The notes under the pieces: generated by a model | What the model was told of the DNA's origin: nothing | Seen by the model: the letters and a program-made list of their open reading frames with translations, nothing else | The model's database searches: none | Position numbers and translations under genes: made by a program | DNA from: Mycobacterium sp. E2479 | GTDB lineage: Bacteria; Actinomycetota; Actinomycetes; Mycobacteriales; Mycobacteriaceae | Direction of reading: 5' to 3' | Assembly (NCBI RefSeq): GCF_001667925.1 | Contig: NZ_LZJR01000155.1 | Location: 1 to 44,630 of the forward strand | DNA length: 44,630 nt | Part shown: one piece after another, positions 32,857-41,498 of the stretch | Layout: every line of letters starts with the position of its first letter | Numbering within the stretch: the stretch's first letter is position 1

Positions 32857-34167
32857 CTACACCCCCTGCGCACGAGGTGCGGAGCGCGCGGCGGGGCAAA
32901 ACGCCGCTAGCAGCGCTCCGCCGGCGAAGATCGCCGCGGTCAGCCACGCGAAGCGTCCGTCGGGAGCGAAGCCCTCGGCGGCAATAAGCGACAGGGCATA
33001 GGCCGCCATCGCGGCACCGGTTAGCACTACCGGTTCCGTCCAGCGCTCCGTGAGCGGGATACCGAGCAGGGGCAGGGGAGCCGCGAAAAGCTTTCGCGCC
33101 CAGAACAGCAGCACCATCTCGACCGCGGCCACCGCGCTGAGGACGACCACCCATTCCAGCCGGGCCAGCCACCAGTCGGCACTACCTTCAGGCGGCTGCG
33201 GCAATAGGCCGGCCGGATAGCCGACGATCGCCACGATCACGACGGGAATCATGTGCCACAGGTAGAGAGCCATGATGTTGTTGTTGGCAATGGACAGCGC
33301 GCGCTCGACGCGCATGGTGCGCAGCGCGCGGTTGAGCACCGGAGCGGCTGCCATCGCAATTCCCGTCTGGGCGCACCCGAACGCCAAGAGCGCCACGGTC
33401 GGTGGCGTCGTGTTGTCGATGGTCTGTCCGGGAACTCCGATCATGCTGACCGGATAGATTCTCAGCCAAACCAGCAGCGCCAGCGCTGCCGCGGAAGCAC
33501 CTGCCAGTAGCCAGGGTCTGCGACCGGCCAATGACCCACCGTGCCAGGCGATCCCAAGCTGATGCAGGCTGCCCCAGCCCAGCAGATAATTCACCCAGTT
33601 GAGGTAAGGCACGTGGCCCGCGAGCCGAGCCACATCCACCGCCGCAACGGCCAATGCGAGCACAGCCAACACCAGCAGCCCCCAACGGCGTTGTGCGGCA
33701 ATCGCAATCGGCGTCAGTGAGACAACCACCATATATACGGCCAGGAACCACAGGTGCATCGCGACCGCCCAGCCGGCATATTCGAGGACCGAGCCGGCCA
33801 CACCGCAGGCACCCAGGACCACCACAACCACCGACACGACTGCGATGTACACCGCCGTCGGCCCGAGGACTCGCGCCAACCGGCGCTGCACCCAGCTTCG
33901 ACGTGAAACTCCCTCGGTGTCGTGCCGATGCGTCCAGGACACGGCGCCGGCGTAGCCGGCAACCAGGAAGAACGCGGGGACAGCCTGGAACGGCCAGGTC
34001 AGCCATTGGGTCCAGGGCAGGTCGACGAGCGGATTCTGCCGGCCGAACTGTCCGTCGTGGTAGGTCACGGATCCGGCGAGCCAGTGTCCTAAGACGATCA
34101 GGACCACGCCCGATACGCGGTAGTAGTCGACCGCCAGATTGCGCTCCGGTGTGTTTGCGCGGTCCAT
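32857..34167 (-). CDS. Acyltransferase-3 family membrane protein
   Basis: Polytopic protein of about 436 residues with ten or so hydrophobic helices. It has the Acyl_transf_3 pattern: an early active-site-type His (VVLIVLGHWLAGSV), WPFQAVPAFFLVAGY with the following QRRLARVLGP (Arg motif), and LYLWHMIPVV late in the chain. Such proteins O-acylate cell-surface sugars or lipids using acyl-CoA from the cytoplasm. ATG at 34167 (MDRANTPERN) is preferred over 34254, which would abut the divergent reductase start and lacks a ribosome site. The target is unknown. Confidence 0.8.
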   Translation of the reverse strand: MDRANTPERNLAVDYYRVSGVVLIVLGHWLAGSVTYHDGQFGRQNPLVDLPWTQWLTWPFQAVPAFFLVAGYAGAVSWTHRHDTEGVSRRSWVQRRLARVLGPTAVYIAVVSVVVVVLGACGVAGSVLEYAGWAVAMHLWFLAVYMVVVSLTPIAIAAQRRWGLLVLAVLALAVAAVDVARLAGHVPYLNWVNYLLGWGSLHQLGIAWHGGSLAGRRPWLLAGASAAALALLVWLRIYPVSMIGVPGQTIDNTTPPTVALLAFGCAQTGIAMAAAPVLNRALRTMRVERALSIANNNIMALYLWHMIPVVIVAIVGYPAGLLPQPPEGSADWWLARLEWVVVLSAVAAVEMVLLFWARKLFAAPLPLLGIPLTERWTEPVVLTGAAMAAYALSLIAAEGFAPDGRFAWLTAAIFAGGALLAAFCPAARSAPRAQGV

Positions 34168-34257
34168 CAGATCGGGGGAAGCTCGACGCGGTCCACAGCG
34201 CCACGGTACCGTCCAGCACTCAGCGGTCTCGCGTAACCGTAGGACAGGAGACATCCC

Positions 34258-35229
34258 ATGAAACTGGCTTACCTTGCCCAGCTACAAGTTGGCCGCCTCG
34301 GGCTGGGTGCGATGGGGATGTCGGCGGCGTACGCCGGCGCGGGCAGTGACGATGCGGAATCGATCCGCACCGTTCATCGCGCCATCGACCTGGGTGTCAC
34401 GCTGATCGACACCGCCGAGGTCTACGGACCGTATGTCAACGAGGAACTTCTGGCCCGGGCCCTGCGGGGCCGACGCGATCAAGTAGTCCTGGCAACCAAA
34501 TTCGGTCTGATCTCGCACACCGGCCGCGAGGGTCTGGACAGCAGCCCAGCCAACATCCGCATCGCCGTGGACGGTTCGCTGCAACGGCTGGCGACCGATC
34601 ACATCGATCTGTACTACCAGCACCGACGAGACCGCCAGACCCCGATCGAAGACACGATCGGTGCGCTGGCCGACTTGGTTGCCGCCGGGAAGATCCGGCA
34701 CATCGGTCTGTCCGAAGTGGGCGTGGAAACCATCCGTCGCGCCCACGCCGTGCACCCCATCACGGCGGTCCAATCCGAGTACTCGCTGTGGACGCGCGAT
34801 CAAGAAGACCAGATTTTGCCGACGCTGCGCGCATTGGGGGTCGGGTTTGTCGCTTACTCTCCATTGGGCCGTGGCTTGCTCACCGGCGCCATCCGCTCCA
34901 CACAGGAGCTGCCCGATACCGACTATCGCAAGACGAACCCGCGGTTTTTCGAGGACAACTTCACGCACAACCTGAAATGTGCTGACGAGGTCCGCGATAT
35001 CAGCGCCGACGTCGGTGCCACCCCTGCTCAGGTCGCGTTGGCCTGGCTGCTGGCGAAAGGCCCTGACATCGTGCCGATTCCGGGAACCAAACGTGTAACG
35101 CGGCTGGAAGAAAACGTCGGCGCTGACGCGGTAGAACTGACGGCCGACCAATTGGCCAGACTCGATCGCCTCCCCCCGCCCGTGGGAGGGCATCACGCCG
35201 AGGCGCAGATGGCGTGGATCGACCGCTAG
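34258..35229 (+). CDS. Aldo/keto reductase (AKR13-like)
   Basis: NADPH-dependent TIM-barrel reductase of 323 residues. Visible family features are GLGAMGMSAAY, VTLIDTAEVYGP (catalytic Asp and Tyr), VVLATKFG (Lys), DLYYQHRRDRQTPIED (His), GKIRHIGLSEV and the cofactor segment VPIPGTKRVTRLEENVGA. ATG at 34258 has AGGACAGGAG upstream. The gene is divergent from the acyltransferase and its stop overlaps the next GTG by one base, so it is co-translated with the SDR that follows. The substrate is unknown. Confidence 0.9.
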   Translation: MKLAYLAQLQVGRLGLGAMGMSAAYAGAGSDDAESIRTVHRAIDLGVTLIDTAEVYGPYVNEELLARALRGRRDQVVLATKFGLISHTGREGLDSSPANIRIAVDGSLQRLATDHIDLYYQHRRDRQTPIEDTIGALADLVAAGKIRHIGLSEVGVETIRRAHAVHPITAVQSEYSLWTRDQEDQILPTLRALGVGFVAYSPLGRGLLTGAIRSTQELPDTDYRKTNPRFFEDNFTHNLKCADEVRDISADVGATPAQVALAWLLAKGPDIVPIPGTKRVTRLEENVGADAVELTADQLARLDRLPPPVGGHHAEAQMAWIDR

Positions 35230-36206
35230 TGGCCGACAAGAAACTGGTGATCGGCGCCAGCGGATTTCTGGGATCACATGTCACGCGGCAACTCGTGGCG
35301 GCGGGCGCCGACGTGCGAGTGATGCTGCGCCGCAGCAGTTCCACCGCGGGGATCGACGACCTCGATGTCGAGCGCCGTTACGGCGACGTGTTCGATGACG
35401 ATGCCCTGCGTGCCGCGATGGCAGGCTGCGACGTCGTCTACTACTGCGTCGTCGACGCCAGAATGTGGCTGCGCGATCCGGCGCCGCTGTTCCGCACTAA
35501 TGTCGAAGGCCTGCGCCACGTTCTGGATGCCGCCCTGGAAGCGGACCTGCGCAGATTCGTATATACCAGCACAGCAGGCACGTTGGCGATCAGCGACACC
35601 AAACCCGTCACCGAAGACGACCCGCACAATTGGGACCAGGGCGGGGCATACATCCAAGCGCGCAAGGCCGGCGAAGACCTGCTGCTGTCGTACGCGCGCG
35701 ACAGGGGGCTGCCCGGCGTCGCGATGTGCGTTTCCACCACCTACGGTCCCGGGGATTGGGCGCCGACCCCACACGGCTCCCTGATCGGCCTCGTCGCCAA
35801 GGGCCGATTCCCGTTCTACTTCGGCTACTCAGCCGAAGTGGTGGGAATCGAAGACGCCGCCAGGGCAATGCTTTTGGCCGCCGAGCGCGGGCGCCACGGC
35901 CAACGCTACATCGTCTCGGATCGCTACATGAGCATCCGGGAATTGCATCGCATCGCTGCCACGGCCGTGGGCAGGCGTCCACCGCGCCTGGGAATCCCGA
36001 TGGCTGCGTTGCGGGCCGGTGCACGCGTCAACGACGCGGCGGCCCGACTGCTGCGTCGCGACCTGCCGTTCGCCTACGCGGGGATCCGGATGGCCGAACT
36101 GATGTCGCCGCTGGACCACAGCAAGGCGACCCGCGAACTTGGCTGGACGCCCGAACCCGTCGAAAACTCGATCCGCAAAGCCGCCGCCTTCTTCGCGTCG
36201 CGCTAG
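35229..36206 (+). CDS. Extended SDR, NAD(P)-dependent epimerase/dehydratase family
   Basis: Protein of 325 residues with the nucleotide-binding GASGFLG near the N terminus and an extended-SDR body (TSTAGTLAISDTKPVTEDD, STTYGPGDWAPTPHGSL, ARAMLLAAERGRHGQRYIVSD). The GTG at 35229 overlaps the reductase stop (TAGTG); a GTG 15 bp upstream is also possible. The usual YxxxK pair reads YIQAR-K, with Arg at +4 and Lys at +5, so catalysis may differ or the loop is shifted. It resembles dihydroflavonol-4-reductase/3-beta-HSD-like enzymes. Confidence 0.85.
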   Translation: MADKKLVIGASGFLGSHVTRQLVAAGADVRVMLRRSSSTAGIDDLDVERRYGDVFDDDALRAAMAGCDVVYYCVVDARMWLRDPAPLFRTNVEGLRHVLDAALEADLRRFVYTSTAGTLAISDTKPVTEDDPHNWDQGGAYIQARKAGEDLLLSYARDRGLPGVAMCVSTTYGPGDWAPTPHGSLIGLVAKGRFPFYFGYSAEVVGIEDAARAMLLAAERGRHGQRYIVSDRYMSIRELHRIAATAVGRRPPRLGIPMAALRAGARVNDAAARLLRRDLPFAYAGIRMAELMSPLDHSKATRELGWTPEPVENSIRKAAAFFASR

Positions 36207-36211
36207 TCCGG

Positions 36212-37312
36212 TCAGTCGACACTGGCCAAAGCCGCTGTGCCGTACTTCTTTTCGATCAACGACCACGGATCGGCGTAGGGGCCGCGCCCCTCGAACCGGC
36301 GCTGAACGAAAAATAGGGCACGCAGCGCGGGCCGTAGCAGTGGCGCAATAAGGCGCAGCACGATGCGCATGCGGCCCTGCGACTCGGCGATCCACTCCAG
36401 CGTCTGGCTCCAATCGTGCTCTTGGAAGTCCAGCAGCGTCTGCGCTTCGGCGGTGTCGTACCAGCCGGTGAAACTCCAACCGCGGTCGTCGGCCGGGTCG
36501 CCGGGCAGACCGGCCGAGGGGCCGAGCGGACCGAGGCCGGCGGCGCTCATCAGGTCGTCCTGCAGTTGGTGTTGTAGCAGCACGTACGTTTCGTTACCAC
36601 CGATGAGCAGGACTTTGCCGGAAATCGATGCCTCACGATCGACGCCGTTGGCGAACGCCAGCGCCACATCACGCGCATCCACCGCGTGTATGCGGTTGTC
36701 GCTGGGCATCGAACGCATCAGGATCAGGTAGTCACCGTTGATGCCGGCCTGTATGTCGGGCGAGATGACCCCCGCGAGGCGGAAGAGCGCATAGGGCAGG
36801 CGGCTACCGCGGATCGCCGCCTCGGCGAGGACCTTGTCCTGGCCGTATTGATCGATGGGGTTCACCGGGGTGTCCGGGGTGATTCGCTCGGGCTGACGGT
36901 ACGGGTTTCGCGATCCGTACACCGCGGCGCTTGACGCCATCAGGAACATCGGCGGGCGGGCGAGTGCCGAACAGGCCGTCAGGAGATTCTCGGTGCCACC
37001 GACATTGACGCGCCGTGCCAGTTCGGGGTTGCGGTACGACGGCGGGGACACGATGGCGGCCAGGTGGACGATGGCGCCGGGCCGATGGGCGGCCAGAAGC
37101 TGGTTTACCGCCTCGGCATCCAACAGGTCGGTGTATGCGGCGATCAGCGTTCCCGGGCGTCCATCGCGGGCAAGTTCTTTTTCGGCGGCGAGCGTGTCGT
37201 CGTTGCGCAGATCCATCGCGATGACGGTCCGTCCCCGCTCCAGCAGGATCTGCGTGCAGCGCCGACCGACCAGGCCGAACGCGCCGGTGACCAATACGGT
37301 GTCGACGGTCAC
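36212..37312 (-). CDS. Extended SDR, NAD-dependent epimerase/dehydratase
   Basis: Protein of 366 residues. Cofactor motif GAFGLVG at residues 10-16, VHLAAIVSPPSYRNPE, the MASSAAVYGSRNP segment and a canonical catalytic YGQDK. The last 40 residues form an amphipathic basic tail (LRLIAPLLRPALRALFFVQRR) that may touch membrane. The GTG start at 37312 lies 7 bp after the stop of the NTF2-like gene, giving a three-gene minus-strand operon (thioesterase, NTF2-like, SDR). It converges with the other SDR, 5 bp apart. Confidence 0.88.
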   Translation of the reverse strand: MTVDTVLVTGAFGLVGRRCTQILLERGRTVIAMDLRNDDTLAAEKELARDGRPGTLIAAYTDLLDAEAVNQLLAAHRPGAIVHLAAIVSPPSYRNPELARRVNVGGTENLLTACSALARPPMFLMASSAAVYGSRNPYRQPERITPDTPVNPIDQYGQDKVLAEAAIRGSRLPYALFRLAGVISPDIQAGINGDYLILMRSMPSDNRIHAVDARDVALAFANGVDREASISGKVLLIGGNETYVLLQHQLQDDLMSAAGLGPLGPSAGLPGDPADDRGWSFTGWYDTAEAQTLLDFQEHDWSQTLEWIAESQGRMRIVLRLIAPLLRPALRALFFVQRRFEGRGPYADPWSLIEKKYGTAALASVD

Positions 37313-37319
37313 GGCCGCA

Positions 37320-37904
37320 TCATCGATCCATCAACCGGCCGGCGATCTCGCCGATTGCCCTGCGGATTCGGGGAGAGACGTAGACCGAGAAGAACGGCAT
37401 CACGATGTCCTCGCGGAGTCGAGTTAGCTTGGAGCTTTTGATAAGCCAATGGCCGGCGACGCTCTCATAGGTCTCGTGATAGTGGCCGTAGCCGACCAGA
37501 GTAATCCCGGGCCCGAATCGGACGAGGTCTTGCAGCGCCCAAATCCCGCGCGCGGTCGTCGCCGAGGTGAGCTCGATTTCGGGTGTGTGTACGTGGTGAG
37601 CGGTGGGCTGCGTCGGGCGGCCAAGGGCCCGACGGGTGAACGCCACGAAGTCATCGGCGCCGGCGACCAGCTTGCCGCCGGCTTCGGACGTGTCGCTGAC
37701 GAAGTCGTCGGCAAAGAGCGTCCGCCAGGCGGCCCAATCCTTGGTGTCCAGGTAGCGGCAGTAGCGGGCCTTGAGCAGCTTGATCGATTCGATCGCCGGC
37801 AGCGTCCCGTCGATCAGGCCTTCCGCGCGCTGTGTCATTGCGGCTCGATTCTTTTCGTAAGGGTCGCGGCGTGACGTTTCACGGGCGAAGTGTAAACCCG
37901 TCAT
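37320..37904 (-). CDS. SnoaL/NTF2-like protein
   Basis: Protein of 194 residues if started at the ATG at 37904, which overlaps the thioesterase TGA (ATGA); an inner ATG at 37838 (MTQRAEG) would give 172 residues and is also reasonable. The NTF2/SnoaL pattern is clear: IKLLKARYCRYLDTKDWAAW, FADDFVSDTS, HHVHTPEIELTSATTARGIW and YGHYHETYE. Mycobacterial relatives serve as dehydratases or isomerases in steroid side-chain and ring degradation, or as ligand binders; the position between a thioesterase and an SDR suits such a role but does not prove it. Confidence 0.82.
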   Translation of the reverse strand: MTGLHFARETSRRDPYEKNRAAMTQRAEGLIDGTLPAIESIKLLKARYCRYLDTKDWAAWRTLFADDFVSDTSEAGGKLVAGADDFVAFTRRALGRPTQPTAHHVHTPEIELTSATTARGIWALQDLVRFGPGITLVGYGHYHETYESVAGHWLIKSSKLTRLREDIVMPFFSVYVSPRIRRAIGEIAGRLMDR

Positions 37905-38704
37905 CCTTTGAAATAGACGATCTGATGCGTGGTGGCCAGCAGCCCGCCGTCGGCCGTCCACACTTTCGCGCTCTGGTCGAAATAGCCGCGGGAGAAGCGG
38001 TTGGCGTGGGCAGTGGCCAGCACGAAGTCGCTCGCAACGGCGTCGAGTTCAGGCTGGTCTGCGTGAAAATACGTGGTCAACGAGATGGTTCCGGACGGGA
38101 TGAAGCCGTGGCGCAGGAATACTCGCGGGTAGAAGATGTCACACAGCGCGGCAAGCGCCGGGTAGTCGACCGGGCGTCCCGCGCTGTCGCGGACCCACAG
38201 CGTGGACGTCGACGACCGGCTCGGGTTTCCGCCTTTACCGGGCATCGCACCTTCGACGTACCGCATGTCATACAGGCTGGTCCATCGAACGAGGCCCGGA
38301 TCGACCGCGGGCACTTGCTCGGGGGCCGGCGCTTGTGGCGGGTGGCTTTCCGTGTCGGCCCAGCTCTCGCGCCGGATCGCAAAGATCGCGGTCGCCGTCG
38401 TTTTGACCACGTCGTCCTGGCTGAGCTCGACAATCCAGTGCTGGTTGGTGCGGTTGGTGCGTGCCGCCCGCAGGGTGACGTCAAAGTCGCCGTCGGCGAT
38501 GGGGGCGGCGTAGTTGACGGTCAGGGCCAGCGGTTTCCCGATGCACTCGGGATGTGCTTCGACCGCACGCAGCATGACGGCGGCGGTGATGCCTCCGAAC
38601 GGTCCGACCATGTTCGCCCATTCGGGGTGGGTGCGGCCCCGGCTGACGTTCGCGCCGAGGGTGTCGAGCTGGAGGGCTTCGTCGAAGGGATGTGGGTCGG
38701 CCAT
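37901..38704 (-). CDS. Acyl-CoA thioesterase, double-hotdog TesB-like
   Basis: Protein of 267 residues with two hotdog halves. The N-terminal half holds MVGPFGGITAAVMLRAVEAHP and LTVNYAAPIADGDFDV; the C-terminal half holds SLTTYFHADQPELDAV, NRFSRGYFDQSAKVW and ATTHQIVYFKG. This is the 4HBT_3/TesB-like arrangement, hydrolysing acyl-CoA to free acid and CoA. ATG at 38704 is chosen for its GAGGAACCCC ribosome site over one at 38761. It is the first gene of a three-gene operon. Confidence 0.85.
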   Translation of the reverse strand: MADPHPFDEALQLDTLGANVSRGRTHPEWANMVGPFGGITAAVMLRAVEAHPECIGKPLALTVNYAAPIADGDFDVTLRAARTNRTNQHWIVELSQDDVVKTTATAIFAIRRESWADTESHPPQAPAPEQVPAVDPGLVRWTSLYDMRYVEGAMPGKGGNPSRSSTSTLWVRDSAGRPVDYPALAALCDIFYPRVFLRHGFIPSGTISLTTYFHADQPELDAVASDFVLATAHANRFSRGYFDQSAKVWTADGGLLATTHQIVYFKG

Positions 38705-38873
38705 GTGGGGTTCCTCGTTCGCCAGAGCGTGAAGCGTGCGGCCGGGCCGCGCATTCGTCACGCCCGGCTCGAGTCGACCGCAGATTACTTGCGGGCGGCC
38801 TCGCTACCGACACGGGGCCCTGGCGTCCGCTGATGTACGGTCCTGCGAGACAACCTCACCGAAAGCGAGCCCG

Positions 38874-39260
38874 ATGGTGAACCCCAAGGACGACACCGAC
38901 CAATCTCCCGCCCAACTGATCGACGCCAGGATCAAGGAATTGGGGGATTGGCGCGGTGAGATGCTCGCTCGCATCAGGGATCTGATCAAGAAAGCCGACC
39001 CCGAAGTGGTCGAACAGTGGAAGTGGCGGGGCGTTCCAACCTGGTATCACGGCGGGATGATCTGCACCGGCGAGACGTACAAGAACGTCGTGAAGATGAC
39101 CTTCGCCAAGGGCGCGTCGCTGCAGGATCCCGCAGGTCTGTTCAACTCCACGCTGGACGGAAACACCAGACGCGCGATCGACTTCCACGAGGGCGACGAG
39201 ATCGATGAGGACGCGCTGACCGCACTGATTCGTGCCGCGGTGAAGTTGAACAGTTCGTAA
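38874..39260 (+). CDS. DUF1801 (YdhG/YjhG-like) protein
   Basis: Protein of 128 residues. The DUF1801 fold is indicated by IKELGDWRGEMLARIRDLIK, PEVVEQWKWRGVPTWYHGG, and VVKMTFAKGASLQDPAGLFN followed by a C-terminal helix (DEDALTALIRAAVKLN). Function is unknown; relatives are small iron/ligand-binding-like or toxin-fold proteins. The ATG at 38874 follows GAAAGCGAGCCCG. It is divergent from the thioesterase gene and 79 bp before the acyl-CoA dehydrogenase. Confidence 0.8.
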   Translation: MVNPKDDTDQSPAQLIDARIKELGDWRGEMLARIRDLIKKADPEVVEQWKWRGVPTWYHGGMICTGETYKNVVKMTFAKGASLQDPAGLFNSTLDGNTRRAIDFHEGDEIDEDALTALIRAAVKLNSS

Positions 39261-39339
39261 GGCGCCGACCTGTACACCCAGAACGGGGTGCTGTACAGTC
39301 GCCCAGCACAAGGTCGACGCTCGAATGGGAGGCCATCCG

Positions 39340-40569
39340 GTGACTTCCGAGTCGGTCGAGGAATTTCGGAACCGGGCCAGAATCTGGCTGGCGGCGACCA
39401 TGCCGCGACTCGATCCGGCCGAGGCGGCGCTGCTGGAGCGCGATGAACTGCCGTCGTGGCACCGGGCTCGAGAACTGCAAAGGCTGCTGTGGGAAGGCGG
39501 ATTCGCCGGGATCTGTTTTCCGCGCGAGTATGGCGGGCTCGGGCTGAGCTACGAATACAAGAAGGCGTTCGACATCGAGTCGCAGGCATATGAGACCCCG
39601 CTGCTGCTCAACGTCCCCTCGTTCGCCATCTGCTGCGCAACGATCCTCGATATGGGCAGCGAGGAACAGAAGCGCATCCACATACCGGCCGCGCTGCGCG
39701 GCGACGAGGTGCTGGTGCAGCTGCTTTCTGAGCCCAGCGGGGGATCGGACCTGGCCGGCGTCATCACGCGCGCCGAGCGCCGGGAGGAACGGTGGATCAT
39801 CAACGGCGCCAAAACCTGGAGCACGTGGGCGTTCGCGGCCGACTACGGACTGTGCCTGGCCCGGACCAACTGGGACGTCCCCAAACACGAGGGGCTGACG
39901 ATGTTCCTGGTGCCGCTGCAACACCCCGGTGTCACGATCAACCGGATCCAGCAGGTGAACGGCTCGATCGAATTCTGCGAAGAATTCTTCGACGACGTCG
40001 ATGTGGGCGACGACGCCGTCGTCGGGGAACCGGGCAAGGGATGGGACGTCGCATCGCGACAGCTGTACCACGAGCGCCGCACCATGGGGGACGGATCGGA
40101 ATACACCAGCGGGCCGGGAATCGCTGAGGCCCACGATGTTTCGGTGGATCTGATATCGCTGATCGAAAAAACCAACCAGGCGGGAAACCAACGACTCAAG
40201 GAAATGGTCGGCCGGGCGCTGGTGCACCGGGCCGTGCATGGCCAACTCAGTGAGCACGTCTTCCACGCCGTGGCCAGCGGATCCCTGCCGCCCGCCGCGG
40301 GATCGATCATCCGCCTGGACATGGCCGAGGCGCACGATGTCGAGACCGATACGGCGCTGGCCGTAGCGGGTTCGGCGGCCGTGGTGGACGACGAGGGTGG
40401 GTTGGTCGACATCGGTACGCGCTATCTGGGCCGTCAGACCGCCAGCATCGGCGGCGGTACCACCGAGATGGCGCGCAATGTGATCGGCGAGCGGGTCCTG
40501 AACTTTCCGCGCGAGCGCGCCGATGACCGAGGGGTGCCGTTCAACCGGGTGCGGCGCGGCAGAAGCTAA
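39340..40569 (+). CDS. Acyl-CoA dehydrogenase
   Basis: Flavoenzyme of 409 residues that introduces the alpha-beta double bond in acyl-CoA. The N-terminal helical domain has LLWEGGFAGICFPREYGGLGLS, the middle barrel has LLSEPSGGSDLAGVITRAER and WIINGAKTWSTW, and the C-terminal helical domain ends RQTASIGGGTTEMARNVIGERVLNFPRE, which carries the FAD-contact motif. GTG at 39340 is chosen because GGGAGG sits 8 bp before it; an ATG at 39325 is the alternative. The next gene begins 14 bp after the stop. Confidence 0.9.
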   Translation: MTSESVEEFRNRARIWLAATMPRLDPAEAALLERDELPSWHRARELQRLLWEGGFAGICFPREYGGLGLSYEYKKAFDIESQAYETPLLLNVPSFAICCATILDMGSEEQKRIHIPAALRGDEVLVQLLSEPSGGSDLAGVITRAERREERWIINGAKTWSTWAFAADYGLCLARTNWDVPKHEGLTMFLVPLQHPGVTINRIQQVNGSIEFCEEFFDDVDVGDDAVVGEPGKGWDVASRQLYHERRTMGDGSEYTSGPGIAEAHDVSVDLISLIEKTNQAGNQRLKEMVGRALVHRAVHGQLSEHVFHAVASGSLPPAAGSIIRLDMAEAHDVETDTALAVAGSAAVVDDEGGLVDIGTRYLGRQTASIGGGTTEMARNVIGERVLNFPRERADDRGVPFNRVRRGRS

Positions 40570-40583
40570 GGAGGCGAACGGAA

Positions 40584-41450
40584 TTGAGCGGTCAACTTCG
40601 TGACATCCGCGAGTTGATGGGTGATTCTGACGCGTATCGTGCGGAACTATACCGGCGTTGGACGGGCCTGCTGAGCTACCGCTATATCGGCCGCAAGCAC
40701 TCATCGATGAATCTGGGGGAGACCGACGACACCGTCGCCATCCGCCACGACATGCGCAACGAAGCGGGCGGAATCATGGTGGCGCCGTTGGCCATTTCCT
40801 CCCCGGAGGGCTGTCAGACCGACATGGTCGCCGTACCCAATCCGGTCATCGCGTCGGTGCAGATCGTCGATCCCGGCTACGACGTCAACAGGATCGAGAT
40901 CGTCGGATCGGGCATCGTGCACCAGGGCCGCACCATGGGTTACGGGCGCTGCACCATTGTCGACGCCGACAACCCCGGCCGGGTCATCGCCTTCAACGAA
41001 GGTCAGGGGGCGATCATCGGCGTCCCGCCGGAAGGCCTGGATCGCATGGACGTTTCGGGCACCGAGCTGGTGATCGAGGACTCTCCCGATCTGCCCCCGC
41101 TGTGGCAAGCGTTCGGCGCCAGCCGCCGGGGTGACGGTCGCTGGATACTGCCCGAGCTGAGCACCGAACTCGCGTCGCCGGATGCCGCGCTGCACATCGG
41201 GCCCCAGCACGTCGTCCTCGAGACCGCCGCGATCGACCTCGCGGCCGAGGTCGCCGGGACCAAAAAACTGCAGGTTGTCAGCTGGCATGTGATGTTCATG
41301 TCGCGCGGCAAGGTGGGTCCCTTCCGGGTCGAGGGGTCCGCGCATGCGGGCGGACCCGGGCGAGTCGGCGTGCGCATGTTGCTGCACGACGAGGGCAACG
41401 CCGACAAGGCGGTCACGTCCGCCGCGGCGGTCTTCGACATCGTCGACTGA
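40584..41450 (+). CDS. Hotdog-fold (PaaI-like) thioesterase/dehydratase candidate, possibly two hotdogs
   Basis: Protein of 288 residues with TTG start at 40584 behind an excellent ribosome site AAGGAGG that overlaps the dehydrogenase stop. The first half has a hotdog pattern (GGIMVAPLAISSPEG, NPVIASVQIVDPGYDVNRIE, GSGIVHQGRTMGYGRCTIVD); the second half (LHIGPQHVVLETAAIDLAAE, WHVMFMSRGKVGPFRVEG, GVRMLLHDEGNADKAVTSAA) looks like a second copy. Adjacent to an acyl-CoA dehydrogenase, it probably acts on an acyl-CoA. It converges with mgtA. Confidence 0.72.
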   Translation: MSGQLRDIRELMGDSDAYRAELYRRWTGLLSYRYIGRKHSSMNLGETDDTVAIRHDMRNEAGGIMVAPLAISSPEGCQTDMVAVPNPVIASVQIVDPGYDVNRIEIVGSGIVHQGRTMGYGRCTIVDADNPGRVIAFNEGQGAIIGVPPEGLDRMDVSGTELVIEDSPDLPPLWQAFGASRRGDGRWILPELSTELASPDAALHIGPQHVVLETAAIDLAAEVAGTKKLQVVSWHVMFMSRGKVGPFRVEGSAHAGGPGRVGVRMLLHDEGNADKAVTSAAAVFDIVD

Positions 41451-41480
41451 GCCGGATTCGGCGGCGGCAGTAGGCCCGCA

Positions 41481-41498
41481 TAGGCCTTCGGAGGTCTA
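41481..41498. terminator. Short hairpin between convergent genes
   Basis: TAGGCCT (41481-41487) pairs with AGGTCTA (41492-41498) through a 4-base loop with one G-U pair. It lies between the hotdog gene and mgtA and overlaps the mgtA stop codon, a natural place for a two-way terminator. There is no U-run, as is common in mycobacteria. Confidence 0.35.

Noticed and set aside
39142..40704. Antisense open frame of 520 codons opposite the acyl-CoA dehydrogenase
   Set aside because: It mirrors a well-supported dehydrogenase and runs across two genes; no recognisable motif or ribosome site.
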